Shown here in pieces: positions 24,430 through 33,399 of a DNA stretch of 57,573 nucleotides. The stretch is from Coprothermobacterota bacterium. GTDB taxonomy: Bacteria; Caldisericota; JANLFM01. Below the pieces are notes generated by a model. It was not told the origin of the DNA. It was given only the letters and a program-made list of their open reading frames with translations, and did no database searches. The stretch is from the NCBI GenBank assembly GCA_026389455.1, contig JAPLHV010000180.1:1-57573 (forward strand), given 5' to 3'. The translations under genes were made by a program, and so were the position numbers. Each line of letters opens with the position of its first letter. The stretch's first letter is position 1.

Positions 24430-24449
24430 ACATGCTGCCGCAGGCTGTC
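24430..24449 (+). repeat. short dispersed repeat, CCGCAGG variant
   Basis: ACATGCTGCCGCAGGCTGTC directly after the XRE-type gene's stop; same core as 23888. Confidence 0.8.
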
Positions 24450-24568
24450 AACTGGCGCCGAATCAGCCGTTTGATTATCATGAATAAACCACCGGCGCTG
24501 GTTGCGTCGCCTTGCCCCTGACGAGATATAGCGGGCAGTCGACGAGGCCTCCAGATGAGGAGAGTGCG

Positions 24569-25540
24569 ATGAAACGAATCGCAGTTCTGACCAGCGGGGG
24601 GGATGCTCCCGGGATGAACGCGGCCATCCGTGCTGTGGTGCGAACCGGTATCGACCGAGGGTGGGAAGTCTTTGGCATTCGCCATGGTTACAAGGGATTG
24701 ATTGAAAGTGAATGCGTACCCCTTGGCTTGCGCGATGTCGGTGGCATCATTCAACAGGGGGGGACCATCCTTGGGAGCGCCCGTTGTCCCGAGTTCAAAG
24801 AGGAGGCCAGCCGGCGCAAAGCGCTGGAGAATCTCGCCTCCATCGGCATCGAAGGATTGGTGGTGATCGGGGGAAACGGCTCTCAAGCCGGTTCTCTGGA
24901 ACTCTCTCGGATGGGTTTTCCCGTGGTCGGAGTAGCTTCAACCATTGACAATGACCTGTATGGCTCGGATTTGACGATCGGAGTGGATACTGCCCTCAAC
25001 ATCGCCCTGGAGGCTATCGATCGTCTCAAGGTAACGGCCTCCTCGCACCATCGCGCTTTCCTGGTGGAGGTAATGGGGCGGGAATTCGGCTACCTGGCTC
25101 TTGTGGCTGGGATCATCGGCGGAGCGGAGGCGATCGTGCTGCCGGAAGTGGAGATCGACCCGGAGGATCTCGCCGACGAGATTCGCCGATCCTACCAGCG
25201 CGGCAAGCCCCATGCGCTAGTGGTGGTGGCAGAGGGAGCTGCCTATAACGCTGGGTTGCTGGCCCAGTACTTCCAGAGGCACCGCGACCGCCTTGGCTAC
25301 GACCTGCGGGTGACGATCATCGGCCATGTTCAACGGGGGGGCTCGCCTGGGGCTCTCGACCGTTTGTTGGCGACGCGACTGGCGGCCGGCGCCACCGCTG
25401 CCTTAGAACGGGGTGAATTCGGAGTGTTGCTGGGTTTGCGGGGCAGCGAAGTGAAGGCTACTCCTTTGGAAGAGGTCGCTTCTAGGCGAAAGGAATTGGA
25501 TCCCGCCTTGCTTGCCTTAGCCAAGGTTCTAGCCGCTTAA
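24569..25540 (+). CDS. pfkA: 6-phosphofructokinase
   Basis: A 323-aa phosphofructokinase, the committed step of glycolysis (fructose 6-phosphate to fructose 1,6-bisphosphate), cytoplasmic. Visible motifs: TSGGDAPGMNAAIRAVVR at the N-terminus, GGTILGSARCPEF, the substrate motif TIDNDL, VEVMGREFGYLAL, PEVEI and HVQRGGSPGALDR. Length and layout match the PfkA family. The phosphate-donor loop reads GGNGS rather than GGDGS, with Asn at residue 103 where E. coli has the Mg-binding Asp103. The Gly after it points to ATP rather than pyrophosphate, but the donor should be tested. GAGGAGA precedes ATG 24569. Confidence 0.95.
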   Translation: MKRIAVLTSGGDAPGMNAAIRAVVRTGIDRGWEVFGIRHGYKGLIESECVPLGLRDVGGIIQQGGTILGSARCPEFKEEASRRKALENLASIGIEGLVVIGGNGSQAGSLELSRMGFPVVGVASTIDNDLYGSDLTIGVDTALNIALEAIDRLKVTASSHHRAFLVEVMGREFGYLALVAGIIGGAEAIVLPEVEIDPEDLADEIRRSYQRGKPHALVVVAEGAAYNAGLLAQYFQRHRDRLGYDLRVTIIGHVQRGGSPGALDRLLATRLAAGATAALERGEFGVLLGLRGSEVKATPLEEVASRRKELDPALLALAKVLAA

Positions 25541-25598
25541 TCCCAAGAGACCACGACGGACAATGCCGACAAGGGCGATAAGGATGTAGAATAGAGCT

Positions 25599-25985
25599 GT
25601 GTTTAGGCGTATTCGATGTTTGGATTGGGGATTGGCGCTATTGGTAAGCGCTCTCTTGGTGGGTTGCACACCGCCCTTCGCCTCTCCTTTGCCGAGCGGC
25701 AATGGATCTCCGGTAGCGCCGACAAACCCGACGATGACGCTTTCACCCGCCCAAACCCTACCCAGCCAGACGGTTACTCCCAGCAAGGCGCTTCGTTTTA
25801 TCAGCAGTGCGGCGGCCAACCTGCGAGAAGGGCCGGGAGAGCAATACGAGGTGATCGGTCGCTTCCCACGCGGCGCCGAAGTGGAACTCCTCTGGCAGGA
25901 GGGAGAGTGGGCTAGTGTCCGGGTGGAGGGGAAGACGGGTTTCCTCTATCTTGGTTTCCTCACCCCGATACGGCCGACTCCTTGA
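25599..25985 (+). CDS. lipoprotein with SH3-like domain
   Basis: A 128-aa protein. The N-terminal signal ends in a lipobox (LLVGC, Cys at about residue 23), so it should be lipidated and surface-anchored. A Pro/Thr/Ser-rich linker follows, and the last 60 residues form a bacterial SH3 domain (ANLREGPGEQYEVIGRFPRGAEVELLWQEGEWASVRVEGKTGFLYLGFL), which commonly binds cell-wall or matrix components. It starts at GTG 25599. The next gene begins 59 bases later. Confidence 0.88.
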   Translation: MFRRIRCLDWGLALLVSALLVGCTPPFASPLPSGNGSPVAPTNPTMTLSPAQTLPSQTVTPSKALRFISSAAANLREGPGEQYEVIGRFPRGAEVELLWQEGEWASVRVEGKTGFLYLGFLTPIRPTP

Positions 25986-26043
25986 GCATTCTTGCGTCAA
26001 GCGAAGAGGCATGCGAATCAATCATGAAGGTGAAAAAGGAGGC

Positions 26044-26931
26044 ATGATGAATTGCACACATTGTGGCAGTCCCTTGCATGAGGGGGACAGATTCTGTTGG
26101 AAATGCGGGCAAAACACTCCCGACTCACAGGGAGAGAAAGAGGAAACACCGCTGACTTCCGAGGGCCGGCAGCCGACAGATGTGGCCCAGCCGGCAGCCC
26201 CAGCAATCGCTGTAGGGGGGGTCGCGGTTAATCAGCCGCAGCCGTCATCGCCGGCCGCCAAGGAGTTAGGTTTAGGGAAGGAACCCAACTTCTTCGATCG
26301 CAAGGAAAAGGAGGTTCCCCAAAGCGAGTTAGTCCCGCCCTCTGCTGAGCGCTCCAAGCAGATGCTGAGCTCGCGGCCCAGCGGGATCGTCGAAGAGAAG
26401 GAAGAGTTCGTCTGGCATGGACGCCGTTCGCTATTGGAGTTCATCGCCCAATGGTGCTTGGCCGCTCTCTTCTGTGTCCTTGGCATGGTCGTCCTCATCT
26501 GGCGGGTACCCCTTGCCGACAGCCTAGCCGCCTTCTTCAAGGTCAACCAGCCGATCTGGTACACCATCTGGGGGTGGGTCGCCCTGGCTCTCTTCGCGGT
26601 GGGCGTTTTCCTCGTGCTGATGATTTTCTACTACGTCTTGGGCAGCTATTACCGTCTTACCACCCAACGCTTCATCCGCCAACGCGGCTTCATTGCCCGG
26701 AAGATCGACTATGTGGAGCTGATGCGCGTCCGTGACATGGGGGTGGACCAGTCTTTCCTTGACCGCATCTTCGATGTCGGCGATCTGCAGATCCTCTCCA
26801 GCGAGCGCCTGGTTCCCGATGTCAAGGTCAACGGGATCCGTCGTCCCTACGTCATGCTGGAGGAGATCCGCCGCCGGGTGATACACGCCCGGGCAGTCCG
26901 TGGAGTGGGCATCCTGGAAGTGGACAAGTAG
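26044..26931 (+). CDS. zinc-ribbon membrane protein with bacterial PH domain
   Basis: A 295-aa protein. An N-terminal zinc ribbon (CTHC and CWKC, about residues 4-21) is followed by a disordered Pro/Glu-rich linker to about residue 115. Two transmembrane helices follow (WCLAALFCVLGMVVLIW and WGWVALALFAVGVFLVLMIFYYVL). The C-terminus resembles a bPH_2 (YdbS-type) domain: YYRLTTQRFIRQRGFIARKIDYVELMRVRDMGVDQSFLDRIFDVGDLQI. Such proteins sense or organise membranes; the exact role is unknown. AAGGAGG precedes ATG 26044; the frame runs further upstream but overlaps the previous gene. Confidence 0.85.
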   Translation: MMNCTHCGSPLHEGDRFCWKCGQNTPDSQGEKEETPLTSEGRQPTDVAQPAAPAIAVGGVAVNQPQPSSPAAKELGLGKEPNFFDRKEKEVPQSELVPPSAERSKQMLSSRPSGIVEEKEEFVWHGRRSLLEFIAQWCLAALFCVLGMVVLIWRVPLADSLAAFFKVNQPIWYTIWGWVALALFAVGVFLVLMIFYYVLGSYYRLTTQRFIRQRGFIARKIDYVELMRVRDMGVDQSFLDRIFDVGDLQILSSERLVPDVKVNGIRRPYVMLEEIRRRVIHARAVRGVGILEVDK

Positions 26932-26960
26932 CCGGGTTTGGCCTATCGTTCCGCTGATGC

Positions 26961-27045
26961 GCGAAGGTGGCGGAATTGGCAGACGCGCTGGACTTAGGAT
27001 CCAGTGGTTCATACCATACGGGTTCGACTCCCGTCCTTCGCACCA
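26961..27045 (+). tRNA. tRNA-Leu(TAG)
   Basis: GCGAAGG pairs with CCTTCGC. The anticodon loop CTTAGGA contains TAG. A long variable arm, a T arm with GGTTCGACTCC and an encoded CCA are all present; the 85-base length fits class II leucine tRNA. Confidence 0.95.
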
Positions 27046-27052
27046 CCTTATT

Positions 27053-27070
27053 AGCCCCCGGCAGGGTGTT
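27053..27070 (-). repeat. short dispersed repeat, CCTGCCGGGGGCT family
   Basis: Reverse orientation: AACACCCTGCCGGGGGCT on the minus strand, 8 bases after the tRNA-Leu gene. Confidence 0.85.
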
Positions 27071-27133
27071 CTGTGCCCCACGCCGCGCACTTTCCCGGCG
27101 AGGGAAAGCCGCCCTAGATAGAGAGGTGAAATT

Positions 27134-28108
27134 TTGCCGAAGCAGATGATCGCCGAACTTAACCCCGACATCCCAGTGAATAGCTGTTTCGTAGTCCACG
27201 AAGTTGAACTGCGCCTGCTCTCCGGGAAACCCGGAAAATACCTGCACCTGATCTTGGGGGATGCCAGCGGCCAAGTCACCGCTCGTCTCTGGGACGCCAC
27301 CGTGGAATCATTGCAAGCTTGTCCGGTGGGGACGCCACTGTTGGTGCGAGGAACTACTCAACGTTATCAGGAGGAACTGCAGGTGAAGATCCAAACCCTG
27401 CGTCCGGCAAAGTCCGGGGAATACAAGGAAGACGAGCTGCTGCCTATGCGTGGGAAGAACCCGGAAGCCCAACGCATGGCCCTCGCGGGTTGGGTAGAAG
27501 CGGTTCGGCAGCCGCACCTGGCTGCCCTGTTGGAAGCGTTTTTCGGGGATCCCGCCTTCCTTGGCCCTTTCCTTCGAGCCCCCGCCGCTCTCCGCATTCA
27601 TCACGCCTACAACGGAGGCTTGCTTGACCACACCCTCGCCGTATTGCGCCTGTTGGAGACGACCATGGTCGATCATCCCGGGATGGACCGCGACTTGCTG
27701 ATCGCCGGGGCTTTGCTGCACGACGTGGGAAAGGTGGAAACCTATGTACCGCAAGGGCTGGTCTTCCGCATCAGTGACGCTGGGCGTTTGCTGGATCACA
27801 TTATCCTGGGGGAGCGGCTGGTGATGACCCAAGTGGAAGCGATCTCAGGCTTCCCTCCCGAACTGGCTTTGCATTTGGACCACCTCATTATCAGCCATCA
27901 CGGTACGCGGGAGAACGGGTCTCCGGTCCTGCCGATGACCCCTGAGGCGATTGCTTTGCACCATGCCGATAATCTCGACGCCCAAGTGCAGCGCTTTCAG
28001 GAGTTGACCGGCCAATCTCCTCCAGGGGAGCGCTGGACAGCTTACCAGGCGACCTTGGGACGATCTCTCTTCTGCCCGTCCAGGTCTCCCAGTGACGAGT
28101 ATCACTGA
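27134..28108 (+). CDS. OB-fold plus HD-domain exoribonuclease-like protein (YhaM-like)
   Basis: A 324-aa protein of the YhaM layout. An N-terminal OB-fold (GKPGKYLHLILGDASGQVTARLWD, about residues 40-95) binds single-stranded nucleic acid. The C-terminal HD domain has HHAYNGGLLDHTLAVL, ALLHDVGKVETY and HLIISHHGTREN. YhaM-type enzymes are 3'-5' exoribonucleases. TTG 27134 has AGAGAGGTGA placed 6 bases upstream; ATG 27146 would also leave the domains intact. It is followed by the tig promoter. Confidence 0.82.
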   Translation: MPKQMIAELNPDIPVNSCFVVHEVELRLLSGKPGKYLHLILGDASGQVTARLWDATVESLQACPVGTPLLVRGTTQRYQEELQVKIQTLRPAKSGEYKEDELLPMRGKNPEAQRMALAGWVEAVRQPHLAALLEAFFGDPAFLGPFLRAPAALRIHHAYNGGLLDHTLAVLRLLETTMVDHPGMDRDLLIAGALLHDVGKVETYVPQGLVFRISDAGRLLDHIILGERLVMTQVEAISGFPPELALHLDHLIISHHGTRENGSPVLPMTPEAIALHHADNLDAQVQRFQELTGQSPPGERWTAYQATLGRSLFCPSRSPSDEYH

Positions 28109-28144
28109 TGGAAGCTGTTGAGCGGATTTTCTTTCCTGACCCCT

Positions 28145-28173
28145 TGACAGGGGTGAACCGGTTTGTTATAGTA
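28145..28173 (+). promoter_or_regulatory. sigma70-type promoter ahead of tig
   Basis: Consensus TTGACA (28145-28150), 17-base spacer, TATAGT (28168-28173). The same TTGACAGGGG start occurs in the rRNA promoter at 52521. Expected start site near 28180. Confidence 0.8.
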
Positions 28174-28217
28174 GTGCTGTAAACGATAACTTGCCTGTCT
28201 TCCCACCTCCCCCATGG

Positions 28218-28251
28218 CAGGGGTTGCCGCCCGGCAGCCCCTGTTTTTTTT
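28218..28251 (+). terminator. intrinsic terminator in tig leader
   Basis: CAGGGG pairs with CCCCTG; an inner stem TTGCCG/CGGCAG continues it, with an 8-T tract after. It lies only about 70 bases after the promoter at 28145 and upstream of tig, so it could be an attenuator or the end of a short RNA. Confidence 0.85.
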
Positions 28252-28392
28252 GATGGTGCAAAGCCCTCCCGTCATCATCCAGCCAAACCGAACCGTGTTG
28301 GACGATTCCCCCCTGATCTGAGAAAATAGCCGGACTATTAAAGCGATGCCGAGCGAGGCGTATTCGGCCGCTGGGAACTGAAGGAGTCTGAA

Positions 28393-29631
28393 TTGGAGAT
28401 CGTAACGAGTAGGCAGGACAACCAGATCGAAGCTAAACTGGAAATACCTTTCGAGAGAGTAGCTGCCACGATGCAGCAGATCGCTCAGTCATACGCGAAC
28501 AGAGTAATGATCCCCGGATTCCGCCGTGGAAAAGCTCCACTAAACTTGGTCAAGGCACACATCGGCGAGGAGCGGATTCGCGAGGACGCGGTGGACCGCT
28601 TGCTGGAGGAGGCCATCGAGGAGTTCTATCGTCGCGAGAAGGTGACGCCCCTCTTCACGCCCCAAGCCGAAATCGAGCCCCTTGAAGAGGGCCAACCGCT
28701 TCGCATCACGCTGCTTGTCGACCCCTGGCCCGAGGTGGAACTACCGCCTGTCGCAGGCATTCATCTCCACTTGCCGCCGGTGCTGGTGGGGGAAGTGGAG
28801 GCGGAGGAAGCCATCCACCGCCTGCGCTCCAGCTATGCTGATTACCGCACCAAAGAGGGGCAGGCGGCGTTCGACGATTCAGTATTCCTGAAATGGCGCC
28901 TAGAAGGGGATGGGGACTGGCGTACCGACTTTTTCGAGCTAGGTTCGGAGCAAGTTCTCTCCGGCTTCGATGAGCAGCTTGTCGGTTTGTCCGCCGGCGA
29001 GGAGAAAACCTTCCAACTGATTGCCCGCGAGCAGCCTGTATCCTTCCAGGTAGAGGTAGTGGAGGTCAAAGAGAAACTATTGCCGGCAGAGGACGAAGTA
29101 TTCGCCGGCCATTTCGGCTTGCAGACAATGGAAGAAGTTCGGGTCAAGGTGGAGGGTGAGTTAAGAGAACAGGCTGAGCGCCGTTACCATAAGGCTTTGC
29201 GCGAAGAACTGGTGCAACGCTACCTGGAGAAGATCCCTCTCGACTTCTCCGCCCACGCCCAAGAGGAGGCGCTGGAGAAATATCGGGCTTCCTATTCCGA
29301 GATGCTCAAACGGAAAGGACGTACTTTTGAACAAATGCTGTCCGAGTTGGGGATCAGCGATGCGGAGTGGACGGAAGCCATCGGACGAAAGACGGCCGTG
29401 GAGCTCTTGAAAGAGCAGATCGTCCTGGCCGAGATTGCCCGCCAACGTCAGATAGAGGTCAGCAAAGAGGAAATCGAAGCTGAGCAAGCTGTACATCACC
29501 ACACCGACGAGGAAGGCGCTTATGGGGCGTTGCGCCGCATCAAATCCATCGACCTGTTGGTTGCCGAGTGGAAAGCTTCCTCTTCTCGACTGGAGCAGGA
29601 GGATCCGGAGAGTTCCGGAGATGAACCATAA
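28393..29631 (+). CDS. tig: trigger factor
   Basis: A 412-aa trigger factor, the ribosome-bound chaperone with peptidyl-prolyl isomerase activity. The ribosome-binding signature GFRRGKAP is at about residues 43-50. A PPIase-like domain covers about 150-230 (EGQAAFDDSVFLKWRLEGD...LVGLSAGEEKTFQL), followed by the helical C-terminal chaperone arms. It starts at TTG 28393 with GAAGGAG upstream. clpP begins 16 bases after its stop, so the two are probably one operon. Confidence 0.95.
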   Translation: MEIVTSRQDNQIEAKLEIPFERVAATMQQIAQSYANRVMIPGFRRGKAPLNLVKAHIGEERIREDAVDRLLEEAIEEFYRREKVTPLFTPQAEIEPLEEGQPLRITLLVDPWPEVELPPVAGIHLHLPPVLVGEVEAEEAIHRLRSSYADYRTKEGQAAFDDSVFLKWRLEGDGDWRTDFFELGSEQVLSGFDEQLVGLSAGEEKTFQLIAREQPVSFQVEVVEVKEKLLPAEDEVFAGHFGLQTMEEVRVKVEGELREQAERRYHKALREELVQRYLEKIPLDFSAHAQEEALEKYRASYSEMLKRKGRTFEQMLSELGISDAEWTEAIGRKTAVELLKEQIVLAEIARQRQIEVSKEEIEAEQAVHHHTDEEGAYGALRRIKSIDLLVAEWKASSSRLEQEDPESSGDEP

Positions 29632-29646
29632 AGAAGGAGGCTTCCC

Positions 29647-30237
29647 GTGGTGATCCCTTGGGTGGAAGTGCAGACACCGCGCGGTGAGCGATCGTACGAT
29701 ATCTATTCGCGCCTGTTGCGGGACCGCATCGTTTTTCTGGGCGGGCCGATCATGGACGAAGTGGCCAACAATATCATCGCTCAGCTTCTTTTGTTGGAAG
29801 CGGAGGATAGCAGCAAGAACATTTTTCTCTACATCAACAGTCCGGGTGGCGTGGTCTCGGCCGGTTTGGCCATCTATGACACTATGCAGTACTTGCGCTC
29901 GCCCATCAATACCATCTGCATAGGCCTAGGAGCGAGCATGGGAGCTTTGCTGCTGGCTGCCGGGACACCCGGCAAGCGAATGGCTTTACCCAACTCGAGG
30001 ATCCTCATCCACCAGCCCTTATTGGGCGGTCAGGGTATTTCCGGCGCCGCCAAAGACATTGAAATCGAGGCTCGGGAGATTCTCGAGACCAAGCGAATCC
30101 TCAACCAGATTCTGGCTGCCCACACCGGCCAGCCCTTGGAGAAGATCGAGAAGGACACCGAGCGCAATTACTATATGTCCGCCGATGACGCCAAGAACTA
30201 TGGTCTGCTGGACTTGGTCATTCGCAAGCTTCCCTAA
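29647..30237 (+). CDS. clpP: ATP-dependent Clp protease proteolytic subunit
   Basis: A 196-aa ClpP, the serine peptidase that forms barrels with Clp ATPases. Ser97 is in [14 protein letters not shown] (most families have GQAASMG), and His122 in [10 protein letters not shown]. At the third triad position, normally Asp in ERD, there is Asn174 (DTERNYYMS). Asn at this site is known in the second, weakly active ClpP of some Listeria. There may be another clpP elsewhere. AAGGAGG precedes the GTG start (29647, or 29650). It follows tig, but clpX is not between it and lon. Confidence 0.95.
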   Translation: MVIPWVEVQTPRGERSYDIYSRLLRDRIVFLGGPIMDEVANNIIAQLLLLEAEDSSKNIFLYINSPGGVVSAGLAIYDTMQYLRSPINTICIGLGASMGALLLAAGTPGKRMALPNSRILIHQPLLGGQGISGAAKDIEIEAREILETKRILNQILAAHTGQPLEKIEKDTERNYYMSADDAKNYGLLDLVIRKLP

Positions 30238-30291
30238 GGGATGGACTGTCTCGCTGATCCAAGCAGGCGAATGAGCTGGCTTTCCTACCGA

Positions 30292-30318
30292 TTGGCACTC
30301 GTGACCAATGAGTGCTAA
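30292..30318 (+). promoter_or_regulatory. CIRCE heat-shock operator
   Basis: TTGGCACTC and GAGTGCTAA, separated by exactly 9 bases, match the CIRCE consensus (TTAGCACTC-N9-GAGTGCTAA) with one substitution. The HrcA repressor binds CIRCE. It lies 31 bases upstream of the lon start, so lon should be controlled by HrcA. Confidence 0.92.
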
Positions 30319-30348
30319 TATCCTGGAAAGAATGGAGGCAAGACAATC

Positions 30349-32694
30349 GTGTCACACCAAGATGCCATAAATACATGGGAATCGCTTAGCGAAGCGCCGC
30401 TCCTCCCGCTGCGCAATGTCGTAGTCTTCCCATCCATGGTTATTCCCCTGGTGGTGGGGAGGGAGAAATCCACCAAGTCTCTGGAAGAGGCGGTGCAGCG
30501 AGACCGTTTGGTTGTGCTGGCCACACAGAGAGATGAATCGACGGATGATCCGGCGCCGGAGGAGATTTACGATATGGGTGTCGGGGCCGAGATCCTTCGC
30601 TTGTTGAAATTGCCGGACGGTACGTTCTCGGTCGTAGTGGAGGGTGTCTGTCGGGTTAAGATCGAGCGATACCTGCAGAACACCCCTTCCTACCGGGCGC
30701 AAATCCATGTCCAGCATGAGACGATGGAGCCCAGCCGCGATCTGGACGCTCTCAAGCGGATGGTGACTGAGCAATTCGAGAGTTATGCCCAGTTGTCGCG
30801 CCGTGTTTCCTCGGATACCGTCGTTACGGTGATGAATATGGAAGACCCGCGCACCCTTACCGACACGGTGGCGGCCAATCTGGTGTTGCCCATCCCGGTC
30901 AAGCAGGAGCTGTTGGAGATTACCGACATTACCCGGCGCATGCAGCGCTTAGCTGAGCTCCTCTCCAAGGAGTTGGAGGTGCTGGAGCTGGCCAAGAAGT
31001 TGGAGGACCGCGTCAAGGAGTCGGTTGAGAAGAACCAGAAAGAGTACTTCCTGCGCGAACAGATGAAGGCCATTCAACAAGAACTGGGCGAGAAAGACGA
31101 GAAGCTGCAAGAGATCGAGGTCTACCGAGCCAAGATGGAGAAAGCCAACCTGCCGGAGGCGGCGAAAGCAAAGGTTGAGGAAGAGCTGGCCCGATTAGAG
31201 AAGATGCCGCCGATGGTAGCTGAATCCACTGTCGTGAGAACTTACCTGGACTGGGTGTTGGACCTTCCCTGGAGCGCGGAGACAGCCGATATATTAGACT
31301 TGAAGGAAGCCGATGCGATCCTGGAGGCGGACCATTATGGTCTGAAAGATCCCAAGCAGCGCATCCTGGAGTTCCTCGCCGTACGCCATCTGACGACGAA
31401 GATGAAAAGCCCGATCATCTGCTTCGTCGGCCCGCCAGGCGTGGGGAAGACCTCCTTGGGCAAGTCCATCGCCCGCTCTATGGGGCGCAATTTCGTCCGC
31501 ATCTCCCTGGGCGGGGTGCGCGATGAGGCTGAGATCCGCGGTCACCGCCGCACCTACGTCGGAGCTCTGCCTGGCCGCATCATCCAGGGGATGAAGACGG
31601 CTGCCAGCAAGAACCCGGTATTTCTCCTCGACGAGATTGATAAGTTAGGCACCGATTTCCGCGGCGACCCTTCCGCCGCCTTGTTGGAAGCCCTTGATCC
31701 AGAGCAGAACCACGCCTTCTCGGACCATTATATCGAGGTTCCCTTCGATCTTTCCAAGGTGCTTTTCATCACTACCGCCAATATGTTGCATACCATTCCC
31801 CCAGCCCTCCTCGACCGCATGGAAGTACTGCAGTTGCCCGGTTACACCGAGGACGAGAAGGCCAAGATTGCCGAAAAGTTCCTGGTTCCGAAACAATTGA
31901 TCGCTCACGGCTTAACCAAGGGCGACTTGCGCATCACCGAAGGCGCTCTGCTGCGCATGATCCGCGAGTATACGCGAGAGGCCGGGGTGCGCAACCTGGA
32001 GCGGGAGATCGCCAACATCTTTCGCAAAGTAGCCCGCGAGAAAGTGGAAAAACCTGACTTCAGCATGGTCCGGATCACTCCTTTGAATATCACTCGTTAC
32101 CTAGATATGCCCCGCTTTCACCACGGCGAGAAGGAGAAGAAGGACGAGGTCGGTGTCACAACCGGCATCTCCGTCTCGGAGTACGGCGGCGACATCATGC
32201 ACATCGAAGTGGCGATCGTCCCCGGAAAGGGAGAACTCAGTCTTACCGGTCAACTTGGCGATGTCATGAAAGAGTCGGCCCGGGCAGGAATCACTTACGT
32301 GCGCGGCCGCAGCAAAGACTTAGGATTGGAAGACGGGTGGTTCTCCAAATATGATGTGCATATCCACGTCCCCGAAGGCGCTGTGCCAAAGGAAGGTCCC
32401 TCGGCTGGGATCGCCATGGCCACCGCCTTGGTGTCCGCCCTCTCTGGAAAGCCGGTGCGGCGAGAGGTGGCGATGACCGGGGAGATTACCCTGCGTGGTC
32501 GGGTGTTGCCCATCGGTGGAGTTAAAGAGAAAGCCTTGGCTGCTCACCGAGCCGGCATCAAGACCATGCTTCTGCCCAAAGAAAACGAGAAAGACCTGGA
32601 GAAAATCCCGCCCCAGATCAAGAAAGAGCTGCGCTTCATCTTAGTGGAGCATATGGACCAGGTGTTGGAGGAAGCGTTCGCCCGCCAACCCTAA
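30349..32694 (+). CDS. lon: ATP-dependent protease Lon
   Basis: A 781-aa Lon protease, which degrades damaged and regulatory proteins. An N-terminal substrate-binding domain (about 15-210), a coiled region, the AAA+ module with Walker A GPPGVGKT (residues 361-368) and [11 protein letters not shown], then the protease domain with the Ser685-Lys726 dyad (KEGPSAG and GGVKEK). Full length for the family. GTG 30349 with GGAGG upstream. A CIRCE operator lies just upstream, an unusual control for lon; the gene probably has its own heat-inducible transcript. Confidence 0.97.
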   Translation: MSHQDAINTWESLSEAPLLPLRNVVVFPSMVIPLVVGREKSTKSLEEAVQRDRLVVLATQRDESTDDPAPEEIYDMGVGAEILRLLKLPDGTFSVVVEGVCRVKIERYLQNTPSYRAQIHVQHETMEPSRDLDALKRMVTEQFESYAQLSRRVSSDTVVTVMNMEDPRTLTDTVAANLVLPIPVKQELLEITDITRRMQRLAELLSKELEVLELAKKLEDRVKESVEKNQKEYFLREQMKAIQQELGEKDEKLQEIEVYRAKMEKANLPEAAKAKVEEELARLEKMPPMVAESTVVRTYLDWVLDLPWSAETADILDLKEADAILEADHYGLKDPKQRILEFLAVRHLTTKMKSPIICFVGPPGVGKTSLGKSIARSMGRNFVRISLGGVRDEAEIRGHRRTYVGALPGRIIQGMKTAASKNPVFLLDEIDKLGTDFRGDPSAALLEALDPEQNHAFSDHYIEVPFDLSKVLFITTANMLHTIPPALLDRMEVLQLPGYTEDEKAKIAEKFLVPKQLIAHGLTKGDLRITEGALLRMIREYTREAGVRNLEREIANIFRKVAREKVEKPDFSMVRITPLNITRYLDMPRFHHGEKEKKDEVGVTTGISVSEYGGDIMHIEVAIVPGKGELSLTGQLGDVMKESARAGITYVRGRSKDLGLEDGWFSKYDVHIHVPEGAVPKEGPSAGIAMATALVSALSGKPVRREVAMTGEITLRGRVLPIGGVKEKALAAHRAGIKTMLLPKENEKDLEKIPPQIKKELRFILVEHMDQVLEEAFARQP

Positions 32695-32710
32695 GGAGCT
32701 TGTATCCCGC

Positions 32711-32738
32711 GTAGGGGCGACGCATGCGTCGCCCCTAC
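32711..32738. repeat. 28-bp perfect palindrome
   Basis: GTAGGGGCGACGCA and its exact complement, 16 bases after the lon stop. It may be a bidirectional terminator-like hairpin; this core also resembles a dispersed palindrome familiar from several environmental bacterial genomes. Confidence 0.85.
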
Positions 32739-32808
32739 ATTGAACTGAGATCAAACCAAGTCTTCTGTGAGGCAAAGACGTCTTTGTTCCGGTAAGATAG
32801 GCGGCATC

Positions 32809-33399
32809 ATGGAGACCGCCTATCCCGATTTAAAGAAAGCATATCTGTTGGCAGCGTTCGCCGGCGCTGTGGCTGGCGCGCTGAGCTCGCCCCTGGTCCC
32901 GCTGCTGGAGTCGATCCCTGCTGGGATTCTGTTCTTCCTCCTCTTTCTTGGCCTCCCTTGGTTGCTGAAAAAAGGCTTCACCGCCCCCCGGGCGATGCGG
33001 GCAGGGATGCTCCTGGGCTTCTGCTTCGGACTCGGTCAAACTCTTCTACTCTTCCTAATCAATCGAGAGATCAAAGTCTTTACCGGCTTCTTCATCTTCG
33101 ACCGCGGTTTCGTTCTCGCCACCTATACCACTCTTGGTGGGATACTGGCCGTTTTTCTGCATTGCTTGATTCAGCGGCAAGCCCTCTTCGCGACCCTCTT
33201 CTTTTTGGAGGCCGTGGTTTTAGAGCTGATCACCCTTCACTATTTCTGGTTGCGCCACTGGGTCTTGTTGCCGGCTCGGCCATACGCCCTCCCCTTCGCT
33301 GCGGCGGTTGGATTGATCCTCTTCTTTTTGCTTTACCGCCTCTATTACTTTAGAATGCTTGGCATTCATTACCCCATCCGAAGGAGGAATCAGGCATGA
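32809..33399 (+). CDS. multi-pass membrane protein of unknown function
   Basis: A 196-aa protein with about six hydrophobic segments (AYLLAAFAGAVAGALSSPLVPL, GILFFLLFLGLPWLL, AGMLLGFCFGLGQTLLLFLI, ATYTTLGGILAVFLHCL, LFATLFFLEAVVLELITL, ALPFAAAVGLILFFLLYRLYYF). I see no recognised family or catalytic motif. ATG 32809 is preceded by a weak AGGCGG. It overlaps the thrS start by 4 bases. Confidence 0.75.
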   Translation: METAYPDLKKAYLLAAFAGAVAGALSSPLVPLLESIPAGILFFLLFLGLPWLLKKGFTAPRAMRAGMLLGFCFGLGQTLLLFLINREIKVFTGFFIFDRGFVLATYTTLGGILAVFLHCLIQRQALFATLFFLEAVVLELITLHYFWLRHWVLLPARPYALPFAAAVGLILFFLLYRLYYFRMLGIHYPIRRRNQA

